Below, piece by piece: positions 28,402 through 40,980 of a DNA stretch of 64,000 nt. Under the pieces are notes generated by a model. It did not search any database, was not told the origin of the DNA, and saw nothing but the letters and a program-made list of their open reading frames with translations. Position 1 is the stretch's first letter. Each line of letters begins with the position of its first letter. The position numbers and the translations under genes are program-made. Location of the stretch: assembly GCF_902686445.1 (NCBI RefSeq), contig NC_062226.1, forward strand, positions 14,108,001-14,172,000, given 5' to 3'. The stretch comes from Sciurus carolinensis. Lineage: Eukaryota > Chordata > Mammalia > Rodentia > Sciuridae.

Positions 28402-28618
28402 TCTTAAGCAGGGGACCCACAAACCATAGTCCCTGAACCAAATCTAGCCCACAACCTGTTTTCATAAATAAAGTTTTATTGGAACATAGCCCCACCCATT
28501 TGTTTAGCATTGTCTATGGCTGCTTTTGTGCTATTGTGGCAAAGTTGACTAGTTGCAACAGAGACCATGTGGCCTGCAAGTCATATGGTCTTTTAAGAAA
28601 AAGTTTGGCAACTTGGTT
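28402..28618 (+). repeat. Old DNA-transposon relic (hAT-like, uncertain)
   Basis: Text of the type aaataaagttttattggaac, ttgtctatggctgcttttgt and aaaaagtttggcaa recurs in mammalian genomes as an old DNA-transposon-derived repeat. Family not certain. Confidence 0.5.
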
Positions 28619-28852
28619 TATAAGTGGCTTATCTCCAGTCATGGTGGGTATTGTTAGGTGACCAAGTAACTTTAGGCAAGTCACTTCTTTTAAGCAGTTA
28701 TCTTTTTATTTTTGAGGTAGAAATCCATGTCCTTTCTCTTGCATAGAATTGTTATGTCTTAAGGATCAAACAAAATACTGTATATATAAATATTTGTAAG
28801 CTACAATTGCTAGACAGATAATAAAAATAATCATAGGAATAGATAAGTAACT

Positions 28853-29003
28853 AATAATTATCGAGCATCTACTATATGCTAGGGCACGATGCTAACTTAT
28901 TAATTTATCTCATTTAATCTTCACAGAAACTCCCTTAAGGAGAACACCACAATTTTCCACTTGGGATATGAGAATTCTGATGTTTGGAAGGGATAATTTG
29001 CCC
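28853..29003 (-). repeat. MIR SINE relic
   Basis: cgagcatctactatatgcta, ctcatttaatcttcacagaa. Confidence 0.72.
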
Positions 29004-29444
29004 TATCTTACACCCTATAACAGCCATTCAGTTTAATTGAACAAATATAATATGACTTCACAGTTTTTTTTCCTATTAGAAAGTGTCTTAGTATTTGACT
29101 CCCAAATATCCCCAAATTACTGAATGTTCAATGTGTTTTGGCTGATGTTTAGATAAGAATAATTTTTATTTGCGTCCAAAACTCAATAAAACTGGATACT
29201 ACATTTTTAACAAAATAACATGTGGGGAGTCTGTGTTAAATTCTAGTTATAATTGGTAGAATCAGAATCACATGTAGACAATTTGAAAGGTACACCAGAT
29301 ATCAGCAATGGTGATTTAATGCTATATAAGCAGTTAATAATCTCAGAAATGTGTTTTTGATCCAAAAGTGATGTTTTAAGCATTTTACATCCTAACCTGG
29401 GAATTTGTTACCTTTTTAGGGTGCTTGACTGTGTTTTAGTATAC

Positions 29445-29546
29445 TTTTTTTTTTTTTTTGGTTGGTTAGTTTGGTGCTAAGGTTTGAACCCAGGGCCTTG
29501 CATGTGCTAAGCATGTGCTCTACCACTGAGCTATACCTCTGGCTTC
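29445..29546 (-). mobile_element. ID-like SINE
   Basis: T14, then tttggtgctaaggtttgaac, tgctctaccactgagctata. Confidence 0.92.
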
Positions 29547-30630
29547 TGTCATTTTGAATTGTACTTTTTTCATCTAAAATATTGGGAAATAGGTTCTTTG
29601 TTAGTATCTCATATAGAACATCTGATTTTCCGTAATGGACAATTGATGTTAAGGAGGAGGTAGAAAATATCTGTATCATTACCCACTCTTCATGGTTTAT
29701 TTGCTATGTGCACCTGCTAGATTTTGTTATCCTGTAGGTTTCTTTTGACAATGAAGTAACCTATGAATTTATATTATCTGCATAATTTCAAAATATGTTG
29801 ATTTCTCAAACCTGTTATGGCTTCTTCTAAGTGAAATCTGGAAAGACCTTGCTTCCCCTGTAGTTATTTTCTCTGTTATACTCTTCTTACTTCTGGGCCT
29901 GGAGTTGAAAAAGAGGTATCTCTTCTTTATACCTCTTTTACCACTCCCTTCCTCCTTCCTAGAAAAAGAAAAAAGAAAAAAAATAACCCACCTGTGAAGC
30001 TCATGGCAGCAGACTATGCTATTCCAAGTCCTTGTTGCTGTTGCTGCTGTACGGAATCACCCCATATTTTATATACATGGCTCACTGATGTCTCTTTGAC
30101 AATGTACCTGTCATACTTCTGGATGATTGCCTTATCTTTAGATGATCCTAACAATACCTTGACCTCTTTCTTCACTTCTCTTCCAATAACTTTTCCTCCA
30201 TACTCTTTCCAATCTTTTATTCCTTTACTGCCCTATTTCTTATTTGTCTTTGGCCCCAAGAATAGGTTTATACATTTTAGAGAAAAATTAACATTTTCAT
30301 TTAGCAGAGTAATATTTTTTTAATTTTAAAAATATTATTTTAAAATGTTAGGTAATTTGCCAGAATAAGCAATACATCACAAGTTGTTTAAGAGATTTTA
30401 CTTACAAGAAATTTTTATAAGGATGGTATAGAAGTTGTAAATCCATGTAACTCTAAGCTCTGCATTTCTTAGTACCAGAAATAAAATTAAATTGACAGAA
30501 GACTAGAAGAGAAATGAGAAGTTTCAGGATATTTGCTTCGCAACAATATATGAGTGAACACTGAGGAAATTCCTCTATGTTCTTCTCTGCTATAGATTAT
30601 GTGGGGGTGAGTTAAGGAAATTATAGGCAG
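29547..30630. other. Intronic DNA without recognised features
   Basis: A short CTG/GCT run at about 30033-30050 gives a Cys run in one frame, with no protein resemblance. Confidence 0.5.
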
Positions 30631-30633
30631 ATG

Positions 30634-31108
30634 TGTTAGTCAACTTTCCACTGCTATGACAAAATATCTGAGAATATCAATTTGGAGGAGGAAAGATTGA
30701 TTTTTGGCTCAGTTTCAGAGGTTTTAGTCCATGATTGATTCTGTTGATTTGGGCCTGAGATAAGACAGAAAATCATGATGAATGACGTGGAAGAAAGCTG
30801 CCCACCTCATGGTAACCAGGAAGCAGAGGGAGGAGGGTGAAGGGGAAGGGGCCAGGGGCAAGATATAGTCCCCAAGGGCATGCCCCCAAGGACTCACTCC
30901 CTTCAACCAGGTTTCATGTATGGTTCCTACCACTTCCTGATAGTTTGTTCATCTGTGAATCCATCAATGGAATTAATCCATTGATGAGGGTCAGGGTCCT
31001 TATGATCCACTCACCTCCCAAAGGCACTGCATCTGAATACTACTGCATTGGGAACCAGGTCTTCAGTATATGAGCTCGTGGGAGACATTCCATATCCAAA
31101 CTATAACA
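30634..31108 (-). mobile_element. Complete solo MaLR (ORR1/MT-like) LTR
   Basis: About 475 bp. On the minus strand it begins TGTTATAGTTTGGATATGGA and ends AGTTGACTAACA, so the TG...CA ends are intact. The interior has cctggccccttccccttcac and the ctgcttcctggttacc region typical of ERVL-MaLR LTRs. No internal retroviral coding region flanks it, so it is a solo LTR. Confidence 0.8.
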
Positions 31109-31129
31109 GCAAGTAGTGTGATGTACAGT

Positions 31130-31340
31130 AGTAGAAAGGAAGTGGAATCTGAACTTGGGGTCTTGGATTCCATTTTTGGTCTAGTCACTGACTAACTGGC
31201 TAATAATTTACTAACGAACTTAATAACTTGATTAAACTATTTATCTTCTCTAAACCTTAGTGTATTTTTCTATAAAAAGCATTAAAATATTTAACTTGAA
31301 GGATTTTTATGAGAATTAAAATGTGCATGTGTGTATATCG
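31130..31340 (+). repeat. MIR SINE relic
   Basis: Weak match: ttatcttctctaaaccttag, gatttttatgagaattaaaa. Confidence 0.55.
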
Positions 31341-31417
31341 ATTTATAATTGTGACTGATGCATAGATTCAGTTCAATAACTTCCTAGGAGCTGAATCTGG
31401 GTTTTTTTGTTTGCTTG

Positions 31418-31558
31418 TTTTATTTTATTTTATTTTTTTGAGATGAGTTCTCAATAGGTTGCCCATACTGTTCTCAGTCTCCTGGGCTCAATAGCAGTCT
31501 TCCTGCCACTGGCTCCAAAGTGCTAGGACTACAGGTGTATACCACTATTCCTAGTTGT
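31418..31558 (-). mobile_element. B1-like SINE monomer
   Basis: tttgagatgagttctcaata ... agtctcctgggctcaatagc ... tgctaggactacaggtgtat. Confidence 0.78.
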
Positions 31559-31585
31559 TTTGTTCATTAAGTGAGGAATAGAATT

Positions 31586-31677
31586 TTTTTTTTTTTGGCA
31601 GTGCTGGGGATTGAACCCAGGGCCTTGTGCTTGTAAGGCAAGCACTCTACCTACTGAGCTATCTCCCCAGCCCTAGA
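31586..31677 (-). mobile_element. ID-like SINE
   Basis: T12, gtgctggggattgaacccag, gagctatctccccagccct. Little diverged, so comparatively young. Confidence 0.94.
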
Positions 31678-31884
31678 TTCAGCCTCTTAAAAGAGCAGAA
31701 CTAGGTCAACCAGAGTTGACTGTAAGTAAGAATTGAGGATTTTGTTTTTCATTGGTAGGCTAAAGAAGAAATTATTCATTATAATGGAAAAAAAACTTCA
31801 CTTGTTTTCCATTTTCATTAAAACCTTATTATGTAATTTTAAATCAAATATTCTTTATTTTACAATAGTAATAACTGAAATTAA

Positions 31885-32078
31885 TTAAATTAAATAGGCA
31901 ATATTCTAAGTCCTTTTTAGTGATTATTTCATTTAATCCTCATAGCAACAATATGAGATGGGCACTGTTACTGCTGTTCTTATTTATTTGTATAGGGAAA
32001 CAACTGGAAGTTAGGCAATTTGCCTAATTTACCAGGGGACAGCCAGTAAACAAAAGGGGTAAGACTGAAACATTTGCA
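31885..32078 (-). repeat. MIR SINE relic
   Basis: catttaatcctcatagcaac, aatatgagatgggcactgtt. Confidence 0.75.
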
Positions 32079-32690
32079 GTCTAGATCTAGAATATGTATT
32101 CCTAGCCACTGTGTGGAAATAACCTTTCTCAAATTCTCAGGTATGAAGCAGAGAGTGATTATTGTAAGAAACTCTGATGCTGTGACTTAGACTACTTGTT
32201 ATTTTCTAGGAATATCTTCTAGTTGTCTTCTGGTGACCCTCATGACCCTTGACCCTCATGTGATGTAACTCATGCTATGTAAATACCTCTGTTTGATAAG
32301 ACCTACTCCCAGTTTTAGATTAATAGAAATTTAGAACATGAGAGGATCAACCCTTTGATGAACAAACGTCATTTTCAATATGTATTATATTGCCTTCTCT
32401 TTGTATTCAGCAATATTTTAGAATAAAAAACAATATTGCACTTGCTCTTGTCAAGAAATTTATAATCTTTGCAAGACTAAAGGACACAAACAGCTAGAAT
32501 ACCATATAAAATAGTTGCTAAACATGCTTAATTTGTAAGTAGAGTTCTTTAGAGTAGGAAGAGAACAGGAGTAAGCTGAAATTATAAGGAAAGGATTTCT
32601 AGAGAAGCACAAAACTGAGTGTGCCATATAGGTTATGAATTAGGGAGGCAGAGAGATGAGAACTTATCAGTAGGAATAAAATATAAGAAT
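32079..32690. other. Intronic DNA without recognised features
   Basis: Nothing coding and no named repeat. Confidence 0.5.
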
Positions 32691-32698
32691 TCAATTGA

Positions 32699-32820
32699 GG
32701 GCTGGGGTTCTGGCTCAGTGGTAGAGCATTTGCCTAGCATGTGTGAGGCATTGGGTTCATCCTCAGCATCACATAAAAATAAATAAATAAAATAAAAGCA
32801 TGTGTCCATCAAGAAAAAAG
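32699..32820 (+). mobile_element. ID-like SINE with target-site repeats
   Basis: ggctggggttctggctcagt, gcctagcatgtgtgaggcat, cctcagcatcacataaaaat, then an A-rich tail. Flanked by ttcaattga on both sides. Confidence 0.94.
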
Positions 32821-34735
32821 AGTTCAATTGAATTTCCTAAGATTATACAATGAGATGAGAAATCTGATCTAACACCTACTCAAATTCTCTTCTGTTTTCA
32901 CCTCCCTGTTCTCATTTTAAAAATAAATAAAAGTAAAAAAGCAGACTCAATTCTGTGTCCTGTTTCTCTCACACATTGAAAGTCTATAGAACCAACAATT
33001 GACTTTTAAAAAATTAATTTCCCTATTCTTTATGCCAATATATTTCAGTGGGAGTTGCCCTAGTGAGGGTAGATTTTGGCTGCAGGAGCCAGATGTGGGT
33101 TGAGCAATGCTTTTGTATGCAGACACAAAGTCCTTTATGTACTGACAGATGGCCACCCCCTCATGTCACCATTGGTGTTCCAACCTGTTTAATTGGAAAG
33201 AGTTGGTCTATATCTGAACTTTTCATTTTTCCTTTGGGAACACATGTTCTAATGTTTTCCTGTTTCACATTTTGACGTAGGTTTGATAAATGAATGGATA
33301 GTATTTGATCTTAAAAAGCACTATTACTAGTGAAAACCCAAATCTCTTCATAGAGTTCTTAAAAATTCTGCCAGATCTGACTTTATATGTAGACTACTAT
33401 ATACTGATGTGAGAATTTTTTGTTAGTATCTCCAATAGGTTAGTCTACAAATGTATTAAAATCTATGGTTGCTGCTGTACAACAGGTTTTGAAATATTTA
33501 CTACTTTACATTTTTTCCTGATAGGAATATGTTGCAGGATAGAAAGCAAATTTTACTTATGAAGTAAACTAATACCAAAATAAATTTTAAATAGATGCCA
33601 AAACACCTCCAAGCCCACATTCATTTAGGGCTCTGAAAATCATCTCTTGTATAATACATGGGAGTAAACAGCTGTTTGTGCAAACTCTTATTTAGAACTT
33701 TGTAATTCTGGAAGAGTAAGAAAAACATTTGATCACTGGAAACAAATTCAAAAAATCTTACAAGCTAGCATATTCTTAGGTTATTTTATAGAGAAATAGA
33801 ACAAAGACATAACTTTTATTTTAAAATAACATTTTTCTGTATACTAATTGTTATTCCTGTAATTATACCAATGTCAGAATTATCTTTTTTTGTATACTTC
33901 AGTATTTTTTACTTAAAAATGGAATTTTAAAGGTAGCCATCTTGGTCAGAAGTACCTCATCTTAACCTTCATCTTGTTACGGTTCATTTGTTTCCATAAA
34001 TAAGTAGTTTATATCTTAGGAGGTATATTAAGCATATCACATCAAAGTTCATGTTAAGATCATGGAAAAACAAACTAGACTAAAAATTGAATGTTAATAA
34101 ATGGTCAGAGAGTGGTTTTTCAGAAAAAGATACTGAGTATGTTGAGATTTAAGTGTAAATGATGTATAACTAGTAGAGTCTGGAACGCTCTGTGTTTTTC
34201 AGTGCACTTTTGTCTTAAAATGGGCATAATTTGCCTTCCTGGTCTTCTAATTATTAATTAGATATCAACTATAGTCAAAAGAATGAAAAAAAAAACTTTT
34301 TTCCTGGTGACTTTTGTGAATAAGATGTCAAATGAGTTGATATTTCTATTGATCAGACTCGTTACTGTCCTTAAGCCTTATTGTAGACTCTTCTGCTAGT
34401 TTGATCATAGTAAGCCACTTTTAGGTCAATTTGGAATTTTTAAAAGAAGTATTTTAATGTTTTGTTATTGATAGTATTAAAAATGTTTTATTTTGCTTCT
34501 GAGAGGCTCTTCCCCATCTCAAATTATATGTATGATAATAGTATAATCAAGTTCATATAAATGTCATATTTGGTATTATGGTATTCATTTATTCAACAGT
34601 TGAATATTTACTTTCTTGATACCAAATACTGTACTTTTGTGCAGGTAATTTCATAAAACTTGTGAGAGATAAACTATAAATAAGACAATGGGTTCCATTC
34701 CATAGGAGCTTCTAGTTTAGTAAGGACATTAAGAA
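32821..34735. other. Intronic DNA without recognised features
   Basis: 1.9 kb of SINE-free AT-rich DNA; no coding or splice evidence. Confidence 0.5.
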
Positions 34736-34757
34736 ATATATATTTTTTATAGATATA

Positions 34758-34802
34758 AGAAATATATATATGTATATATGTGTGTATATATATGTATATA
34801 TA

Positions 34803-34833
<31 letters not shown>

Positions 34834-34915
34834 GAATGGAGATATATATATATATGGAATATATATGGAATATATATGGAATAATGGAATATCCATATAT
34901 ATATATGGAATAATG

Positions 34916-34952
<37 letters not shown>
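34758..34952. repeat. Compound TA/TATG/GGAATA repeat
   Basis: Alternating TA, TATG and TG runs with ggaatatatat units and a perfect 16-bp palindrome (ccatatatatatatgg, 34893-34908). The Tyr/Ile-rich open frames on both strands are artefacts of it. Confidence 0.95.
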
Positions 34953-34954
<2 letters not shown>

Positions 34955-36368
34955 TGGAGAAAATATTGACAGAAAGGAGGATAGTGAGAATGGTGCCATG
35001 ACAGCAGTGTTTCTGTACATAATTCTTTAGAAATTTTGCATTTTTTGCATTAATACATCGGACAATCTAAGTTTGTATTTTTATGTTGAATTTATGGAAA
35101 TACTCAGTCTAGGGTTTCTTTTCAGGTTCATACCCTTCCCTATGCTTACCATTCTTTCTTTGTTGCAGGCTGAAGGAATTGAATTGCTACCACCCACACT
35201 AGCCCATGAGATTTTAGTCCCCTATGAACCTTGCTGCTGAGTGTCCTAATACTCACAGTTCTTTCAGTGTTGCTAAAAATAAATTGAATGACTCTTTAAT
35301 TTTTAAAAGTTTTTAAAATGGTCAGTCTTTATAGGGAGGCCTTTGGGGATAGCAAACAGAAATGTGGAAATTGCAAGTTTATATAATTGACAAACTTTTC
35401 CACAAATATGGCTCACATATAGTCATACCTCCAATTTTTTCCAATTAATTGCTATGATTCTCTTATACCTCAGTAACATAAAGTGCAATACTGTCCTTTA
35501 GAGAGAACTCATTCTCCAACAGTTAGTTACCAATTGTTCAATAACTCTAGGGGTCAGTCCTCCTATGATGGTAGGCATAAAAGGGAACATGATTCCGATG
35601 GGTTAACTGATATTGCTGTTTCTCATTGCAATGTGAATTGTGGCTAGAAGCCTGATCCCTGAACAACCTGGTGGATGATGCCTGCTCACTACTGCAGTGA
35701 TGCTCTTGGTGGTCCAGATTCTGCAGAGTCAGCAGTTATTAATTTTTTTTGAGGGAGGATGAAACTATTCCCTTAAAGCCAAGTTCTTTCAAGGATACTC
35801 TAAATTGGGGCTTCTAAGTTGTCAATCTCCATAATCAGCTCCTTCAGCTTATACATGCAGCCATATTCAGTGTGCAAGCCAGTCTCAAGAGATTGAGGAC
35901 ATTTTGTAGAGTCTTTTCACCAACCAATCCTAAATCCTCCTCTTTCCAAGGGTGAGACACCATTCTTTAGCTATTTGAAATACAAAGGGTTTTTAACTTT
36001 ATATCTAAAGTTGTAAAGTAACTGACTTAGTCAGGAGCATCTGCTTCAAAGTTATTTTCTACTTTTGCCTAAATGGAAAAGCAATTGTAAGCTTCTCTTG
36101 CTGAAGAAGATAGAAACCACACTTTTAATCTCTAGTTAAACATCTTCCTAATGGAGTATTTCACTACCCTTAAAAAGTTTTAAAGTCTTATATCGCAGTG
36201 TTTTCTGGTCTATAGTTTAATTTCATTCTGAGACAAAAATACCACAAACTTGCAAATGATACTAACATTATTACTATAGACTATGTAATTCTTACCTGAA
36301 ATGCTTGGGACCAGAATTATTTCAGACTTTGTAGCTTTTCAGATTTTAGGATATTTGTATAGACTTTA
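34955..36368. other. Intronic DNA, one possible degraded retrocopy
   Basis: Less AT-rich text at about 35590-35990. On the minus strand a broken frame reads like coding sequence for a short distance (TEYGCMYKLKELIMEI) but I do not recognise the protein. Otherwise nothing named. Confidence 0.35.
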
Positions 36369-36370
36369 CC

Positions 36371-36676
36371 AGTTGAGCATCCCTACTCCAAAAATTCAAA
36401 GTCTGAAATTCTTCAAAATCCAAAACATTTTTTTCAGGGATTGAACCCAGGGGTGTTTAACCAGCCCTTTTTGTTTTTTATTTTTATTTTGAGATAGGGT
36501 CTCAATAATTTACCCAGGCTGGGCTTGAACTTGCAGTCCTCCTGCCTCAGTCTCCCGAGTAGCTGGGTTTACAGGCATGCAGCACTGTACCTGACCAAAA
36601 TCCAAAGCTTTCTGAGTGTAATGTCTGGGCTCAAAAAGTTTCAGATTTCAGATGTTCACATTAGGGATGCTCAATC
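36371..36676. mobile_element. DNA-transposon relic with inverted ends, split by a SINE
   Basis: ttgagcatccct at 36373-36384 is the inverted complement of agggatgctcaa at 36663-36674, and the AT-rich interior (ccaaaa-type text) is also roughly inverted. The design resembles MER2/Tigger-type non-autonomous elements; the family name is from memory. Confidence 0.7.
36428..36597 (-). mobile_element. B1-dID-type dimeric SINE
   Basis: agggattgaacccaggggtg ... gagatagggtctcaataatt ... cagtctcccgagtagctggg. Lies inside the DNA-transposon relic. Confidence 0.9.
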
Positions 36677-36707
36677 TATTCTATCATCAACTCTGGAATG
36701 AACAGCT

Positions 36708-36912
36708 TTAACATTTATTGAATGTTTGCTTTCTACCAGGCTAAGTGCTTTATATGTACTAAATTATAAGGATAAAATAATAGTTAATTGAAGTGGTATT
36801 GTTCTAATTTTACAGATGAAGAAACTGAAACTTAATTTGCCTGAAAACAGACAATGATAAAGTGGTAGAAATAGGCTCAAACCACATCCGTCCAGCTCTA
36901 CTACCTTCCTTG
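36708..36912 (-). repeat. MIR SINE relic
   Basis: acatttattgaatgtttgct, ctaattttacagatgaagaa, actgaaacttaatttgcctg. Confidence 0.8.
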
Positions 36913-36978
36913 TTTGTTAATTGCCTTTAAATTTCACTATCACATAGGTAAATTCCTAGCATTAGAAATTATCATTTG

Positions 36979-37110
36979 AGGACTAGAGTAGTGACTCTTT
37001 GGTAGAGCACTTGCCTATCATGTGTGAGGTACTGATTTCAATTCTCAGCACCACATATAAATAAATAGAATAAAGCCCATTGACAACTAAAAAGTATTTT
37101 AAAAAAGAAA
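36979..37110 (+). mobile_element. ID-like SINE with target-site repeats
   Basis: tttggtagagcacttgccta, caattctcagcaccacatat, A-rich tail. Flanked by atcatttgag on each side (near 36970 and 37113). Confidence 0.9.
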
Positions 37111-37517
37111 TCATCATTTGAGTGATAACATTAAATGATATACTATACCATCAGTAATAATTCATGTGGATATTATGTACCCCCTAATATGATGAGATGA
37201 GAAAGAGTACCTTCTGTGATATTCTTCCTCAGAATTCATAACCTCAGTCTAACTGTGATAAGACATCAAATGAACTCAAGTTGAGGGACATTTTACAAAA
37301 CACCTGACCAACTCTTGAAAAACTTGAAGGTTGTAACAGACCAAGAAAGACTGAGAAACTGTCAGATTGGAAGAGGCTAAGGAATCATAATGAGTAAATG
37401 TAAGTGATATACTAGATTGAAACCTGGAAGAAGGACAATGGGAAACCATTCCTTTAAGATAGAGAGTTAATTGATTATTATTTGGAGCAACCAAAGGAAA
37501 TATGGATGGTTTTATAT

Positions 37518-37604
37518 ATTTATTTTCCTTTTAGCACTGGGGATTGAACCCAAGCCTATGAATCCTAGGCAAGCATTCTACAACAGATCTACACCCCCAG
37601 CCCG
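37518..37604 (-). mobile_element. ID-like SINE
   Basis: agcactggggattgaaccca, aggcaagcattctacaacag, cacccccagccc. Confidence 0.9.
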
Positions 37605-38249
37605 AGGTTTACTATTTTATTATGGGGGCAAAGTTACTGGTCCTAGTGATTCTTAGCCTTGAGTTCAGAAGAGGAATTAGAATAAGGAAAAAACTTAACT
37701 TTGTTGGCATGAGGACTTGCTACTTTAGATATATAATCAGAATATGGTTAGAAAATCCAGTCTAACTCATAGCCTGATTTAATATCCTTTTTATCTGAAG
37801 TTTAAAAAGAAGAGCCTCTAGAACTTATGTGAAAAAACTTAATCTGAAATAGAAGAACTCTTGTTCCCACAGAGAAGGCTTTGTCTTCTTGTGTCCCCTG
37901 AAAGAGAATTAAGTCAGCATGACTTTTGCATCTCAGATTTTTTTTCATAGCAAGAAATGTGCTTTTTGGAGGGTAGAGAAAAATACAGGATTTTTAACTT
38001 TTTTTCCTCCCTGGATATGATTTCCACTCAAAATATCTATATTTGTCAATCCCAGAGAGAGATTTGAACTTGAAGTTTTTCTAGATTTCCTGTGAAAAGG
38101 GACATATGTTTCAGCCTTGATTATTGTAGCAAAGTATGTAGGACTAGCTCAAAATTATGAATTTCATTATTACGGTTCTGCATAGATTAATTCTCAGCAC
38201 ACATTTAATGTATTTCAACAATTTGTGGTTTTTTAAGTTGAATTGAAAA

Positions 38250-39135
38250 TTTAACTGATTATAAAAACATAAAATCATACATATTAATAAAGTACCATGT
38301 GATGTTTCAATATTTGTATACATTGTGTAATGTTTAAGTTAGGTTAAACTTATCTATCTCCTCAAACATTTAGCATTTTTATGGTGAAAATATTACAATC
38401 CCTTCTTCTAGCTTTTAAAATATACAGTACATAATTGTTCTCTATAGTCATCTTACTGTGCAACAGCACACCAGAACTCCTTACTCTTATCTATAATTTA
38501 GTACTCATTGATCAACCTTTTCCCATTCATTCTTCCCTGCTATATTTCCCAATCTCTGGTAACCACCATTGTACTCTCAACTTCTATAAGAACAGCTTTT
38601 TTCATATTCCACATATGAGTAAGATCATGTGATACTTGTCTTTCTTTGTCTGGCTTATTTCACTTAACATAATGATCTCCAGTTCCATCCATATTATTGC
38701 AAATAACAGAATTTCATTCTTTTTTATGACTGAATAGTATTCTTTTGTGTGAATTTCTTCATCTATTCATCAGTTGGTGTGGACAGTTAGGTCATCTGCA
38801 TTTTTAGTTACTGTGAATAGTGTTGCAATAAACATGGAAGTGCAGAGGTTTCTTCAATATACTGATTTCATTTCCTTTAGATATATATCCAGCCTGGTGC
38901 TGGGTGTACAATCCCAGTGGCTTGGGAGGTTGAAGGAGGAGGATCACAAGTTCAAATCCAGCCTCAGCAACTTAGTGAGACCCTTAGTAACTTAGTTAAA
39001 CCCTTTCTCAGAATAAAAAATTAAAAGGGCTGGGGATGTGGCTCAGTGACCAAGTGCCCCTGGGTTCAATTGCTGGATTATGTGGTAGTTCTGTTTTTAA
39101 TTTTTTGAGAATCTCCCTATACTGTTTTTCATAAT
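38250..39135 (-). mobile_element. Old L1 3' end, split by a SINE
   Basis: Antisense L1M-type text: aaattaa-type lead, aatctctggtaaccaccatt, atgatctccagttccatcca, then after the SINE tgctggattatgtggtagtt. Confidence 0.8.
38890..39072 (+). mobile_element. B1-dID-type dimeric SINE
   Basis: gtacaatcccagtggcttgg, tcaaatccagcctcagcaac, then ID half ggctggggatgtggctcagt and cccctgggttcaatt. Confidence 0.92.
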
Positions 39136-39954
39136 AACTGTACAAATTTATATTACTACCAAGAGTTTGCCTGGGTTACCTTTCCTCCAGTGAATTTTTC
39201 CATCTTCCTGTTATGTTTATAAATTAAGTTGGTTTCCAGGGAATGTAAATTACTAGTATCTATAAAATCATTTCCAATTAATAGTTCTTTTCTTCTAATT
39301 TGATTCTAACAACAACTCTAAGAGTTAGATAAGGATGATTATCCACCAAATTACAGATGAGAAATAATAATAAAAAAAGATTACATCATGAGCCCAAACT
39401 TCAATGACCATGAACTACCAGAATGAGTCAGTTCAAAGTCTTCTAACACAGTATTCCACATTCTTTCACTAAGTTAAAGTTCCATGGAATTCAGAATTGG
39501 GTTAGTATATATCCCAGTGTTCTAGATCAGGGAGGCACAGGAAAAGTATTGACGAATAAGTTCCTTTTTCTGTGGACTAGGAAAACTTTGGGTGGATTCT
39601 CAATACCTTCAAGTTTGCTTTATCCTAATACTATACAGGAAGGACATAGACATGTTTTTTACATTGCTGAAAACCATAGTGAAAATACAGTTTATATTGT
39701 CAGTAACAAAAACCCTTCCTCTCTTTTTTCAATTTCCAACACATACACTATGACCATTTCGTTAATTTTTACTTTTACTTGTCTTGAGTTGATATTTTAA
39801 AGGGTTCAGCAATTGAATAGAATGTCCAGCAAAACAGATATTATAGATATTTGAAGGAAAATTTTCACAGGGGATTATATTAGCTTTATTGACTGACTTA
39901 TTTGTCTAACGAAGCTGCATGATCCAGGAGAGGCAACAGGAGGAACAGAAGGAA

Positions 39955-40142
39955 GTTACATTAATGAACACTATTAAACTTCTGTGCTTGATGCTTTACA
40001 CTTAGAACCTCTCTTCTTGAAACAACTCATTCATCTTTCTCTTAGAGGCTGTGTTACTTAACAACATGGTATAACTAGTAAATGACAGAATTTAGATTCA
40101 AGCCCAGACCTATCTGACTCCAAGGCTTTTCCCACTGTACCC
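39955..40142 (-). repeat. MIR SINE relic
   Basis: Weak: atgctttacacttagaacct, aatgacagaatttagattca, ctgactccaaggcttttccc. Confidence 0.6.
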
Positions 40143-40789
40143 TGAAATAGAATGGGCAAAATTAGACATGGCAGTATGAACATCTCAATATGAAATGCAG
40201 GACTCATGTATGGATGAGCATGAATCAACAACTTAGGTGCTGACCCATGGGACTTAAATCAAGAAATCAGCTTGAACTGCAAAGGAAACAACTGTTTCAT
40301 AAAAGATGAAGTGAAGTAATGAGAGTATATATAGAGAATCACTTGGAAAGAAAAGATAGGAATTAGGACATTATAATTATCAAAACTGAGTTTATGGTTT
40401 GAGGTGTCAGAATGTCTGACTTGCTGGACTTTAAATGGCAGCCATTTGATGTCTGAAAGCATGTGTCATGGACCTACTCATTGGGGTGGGAAGTAGGGAG
40501 GAGGGGTAACTGAAACTAGGAGCCAGGCACTGAGAAACTGGGACAATAGTTGTAATTCAGTCATAGAGAACATAGAGGACTAAGGTCAAAGGAACTTGCA
40601 GCAAATGGAGCTTGATGCTACACACTGGAGCAGATTGCCTTAAATACCCTTTTCTTAGGTCAGGATTGATACCAAATTAATGATTCAGCACTAAGACTGG
40701 AGGTAGAAATTAAGTAATTTTATCAGTAAAGTACAGGTATATAAAAATAAAGTGAAATAAGTACAGTGATATTTTTCCAGTTAATGTAA

Positions 40790-40980
40790 TACAGTGATTC
40801 TCCAATTATGGTCCCCAGATCAACAATATCAGCATAACCTGGGAACTGGTTAGACATGCAGATTCCTGGGACCAATCCAGAACTATTGAATCAAAAACCT
40901 CAAGGTAGGGCCCAGCAATTAGTGTTTCAACAAGCCCTGCAGATGATTCTGTTGCATGCTAATGTTTCAGAGCCACTGAT
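40790..40980 (+). repeat. MER5A-like hAT-Charlie relic
   Basis: gtgattctccaattatggtc, atcagcataacctgggaact, aatgtttcagagccactgat: the ends and spacing of a MER5A element. Confidence 0.75.

Noticed and set aside
29994..30323. 109-codon open frame with a Cys run
   Set aside because: The Cys run is a short GCT/CTG repeat; there is no family similarity, no splice context and the region is intronic.
30634..31108. Full endogenous retrovirus around the MaLR LTR
   Set aside because: No second LTR or internal coding sequence flanks it, so it is a solo LTR.
34712..35020. Tyr/Ile-rich open frames on both strands
   Set aside because: Translation of the TA/TATG repeat.
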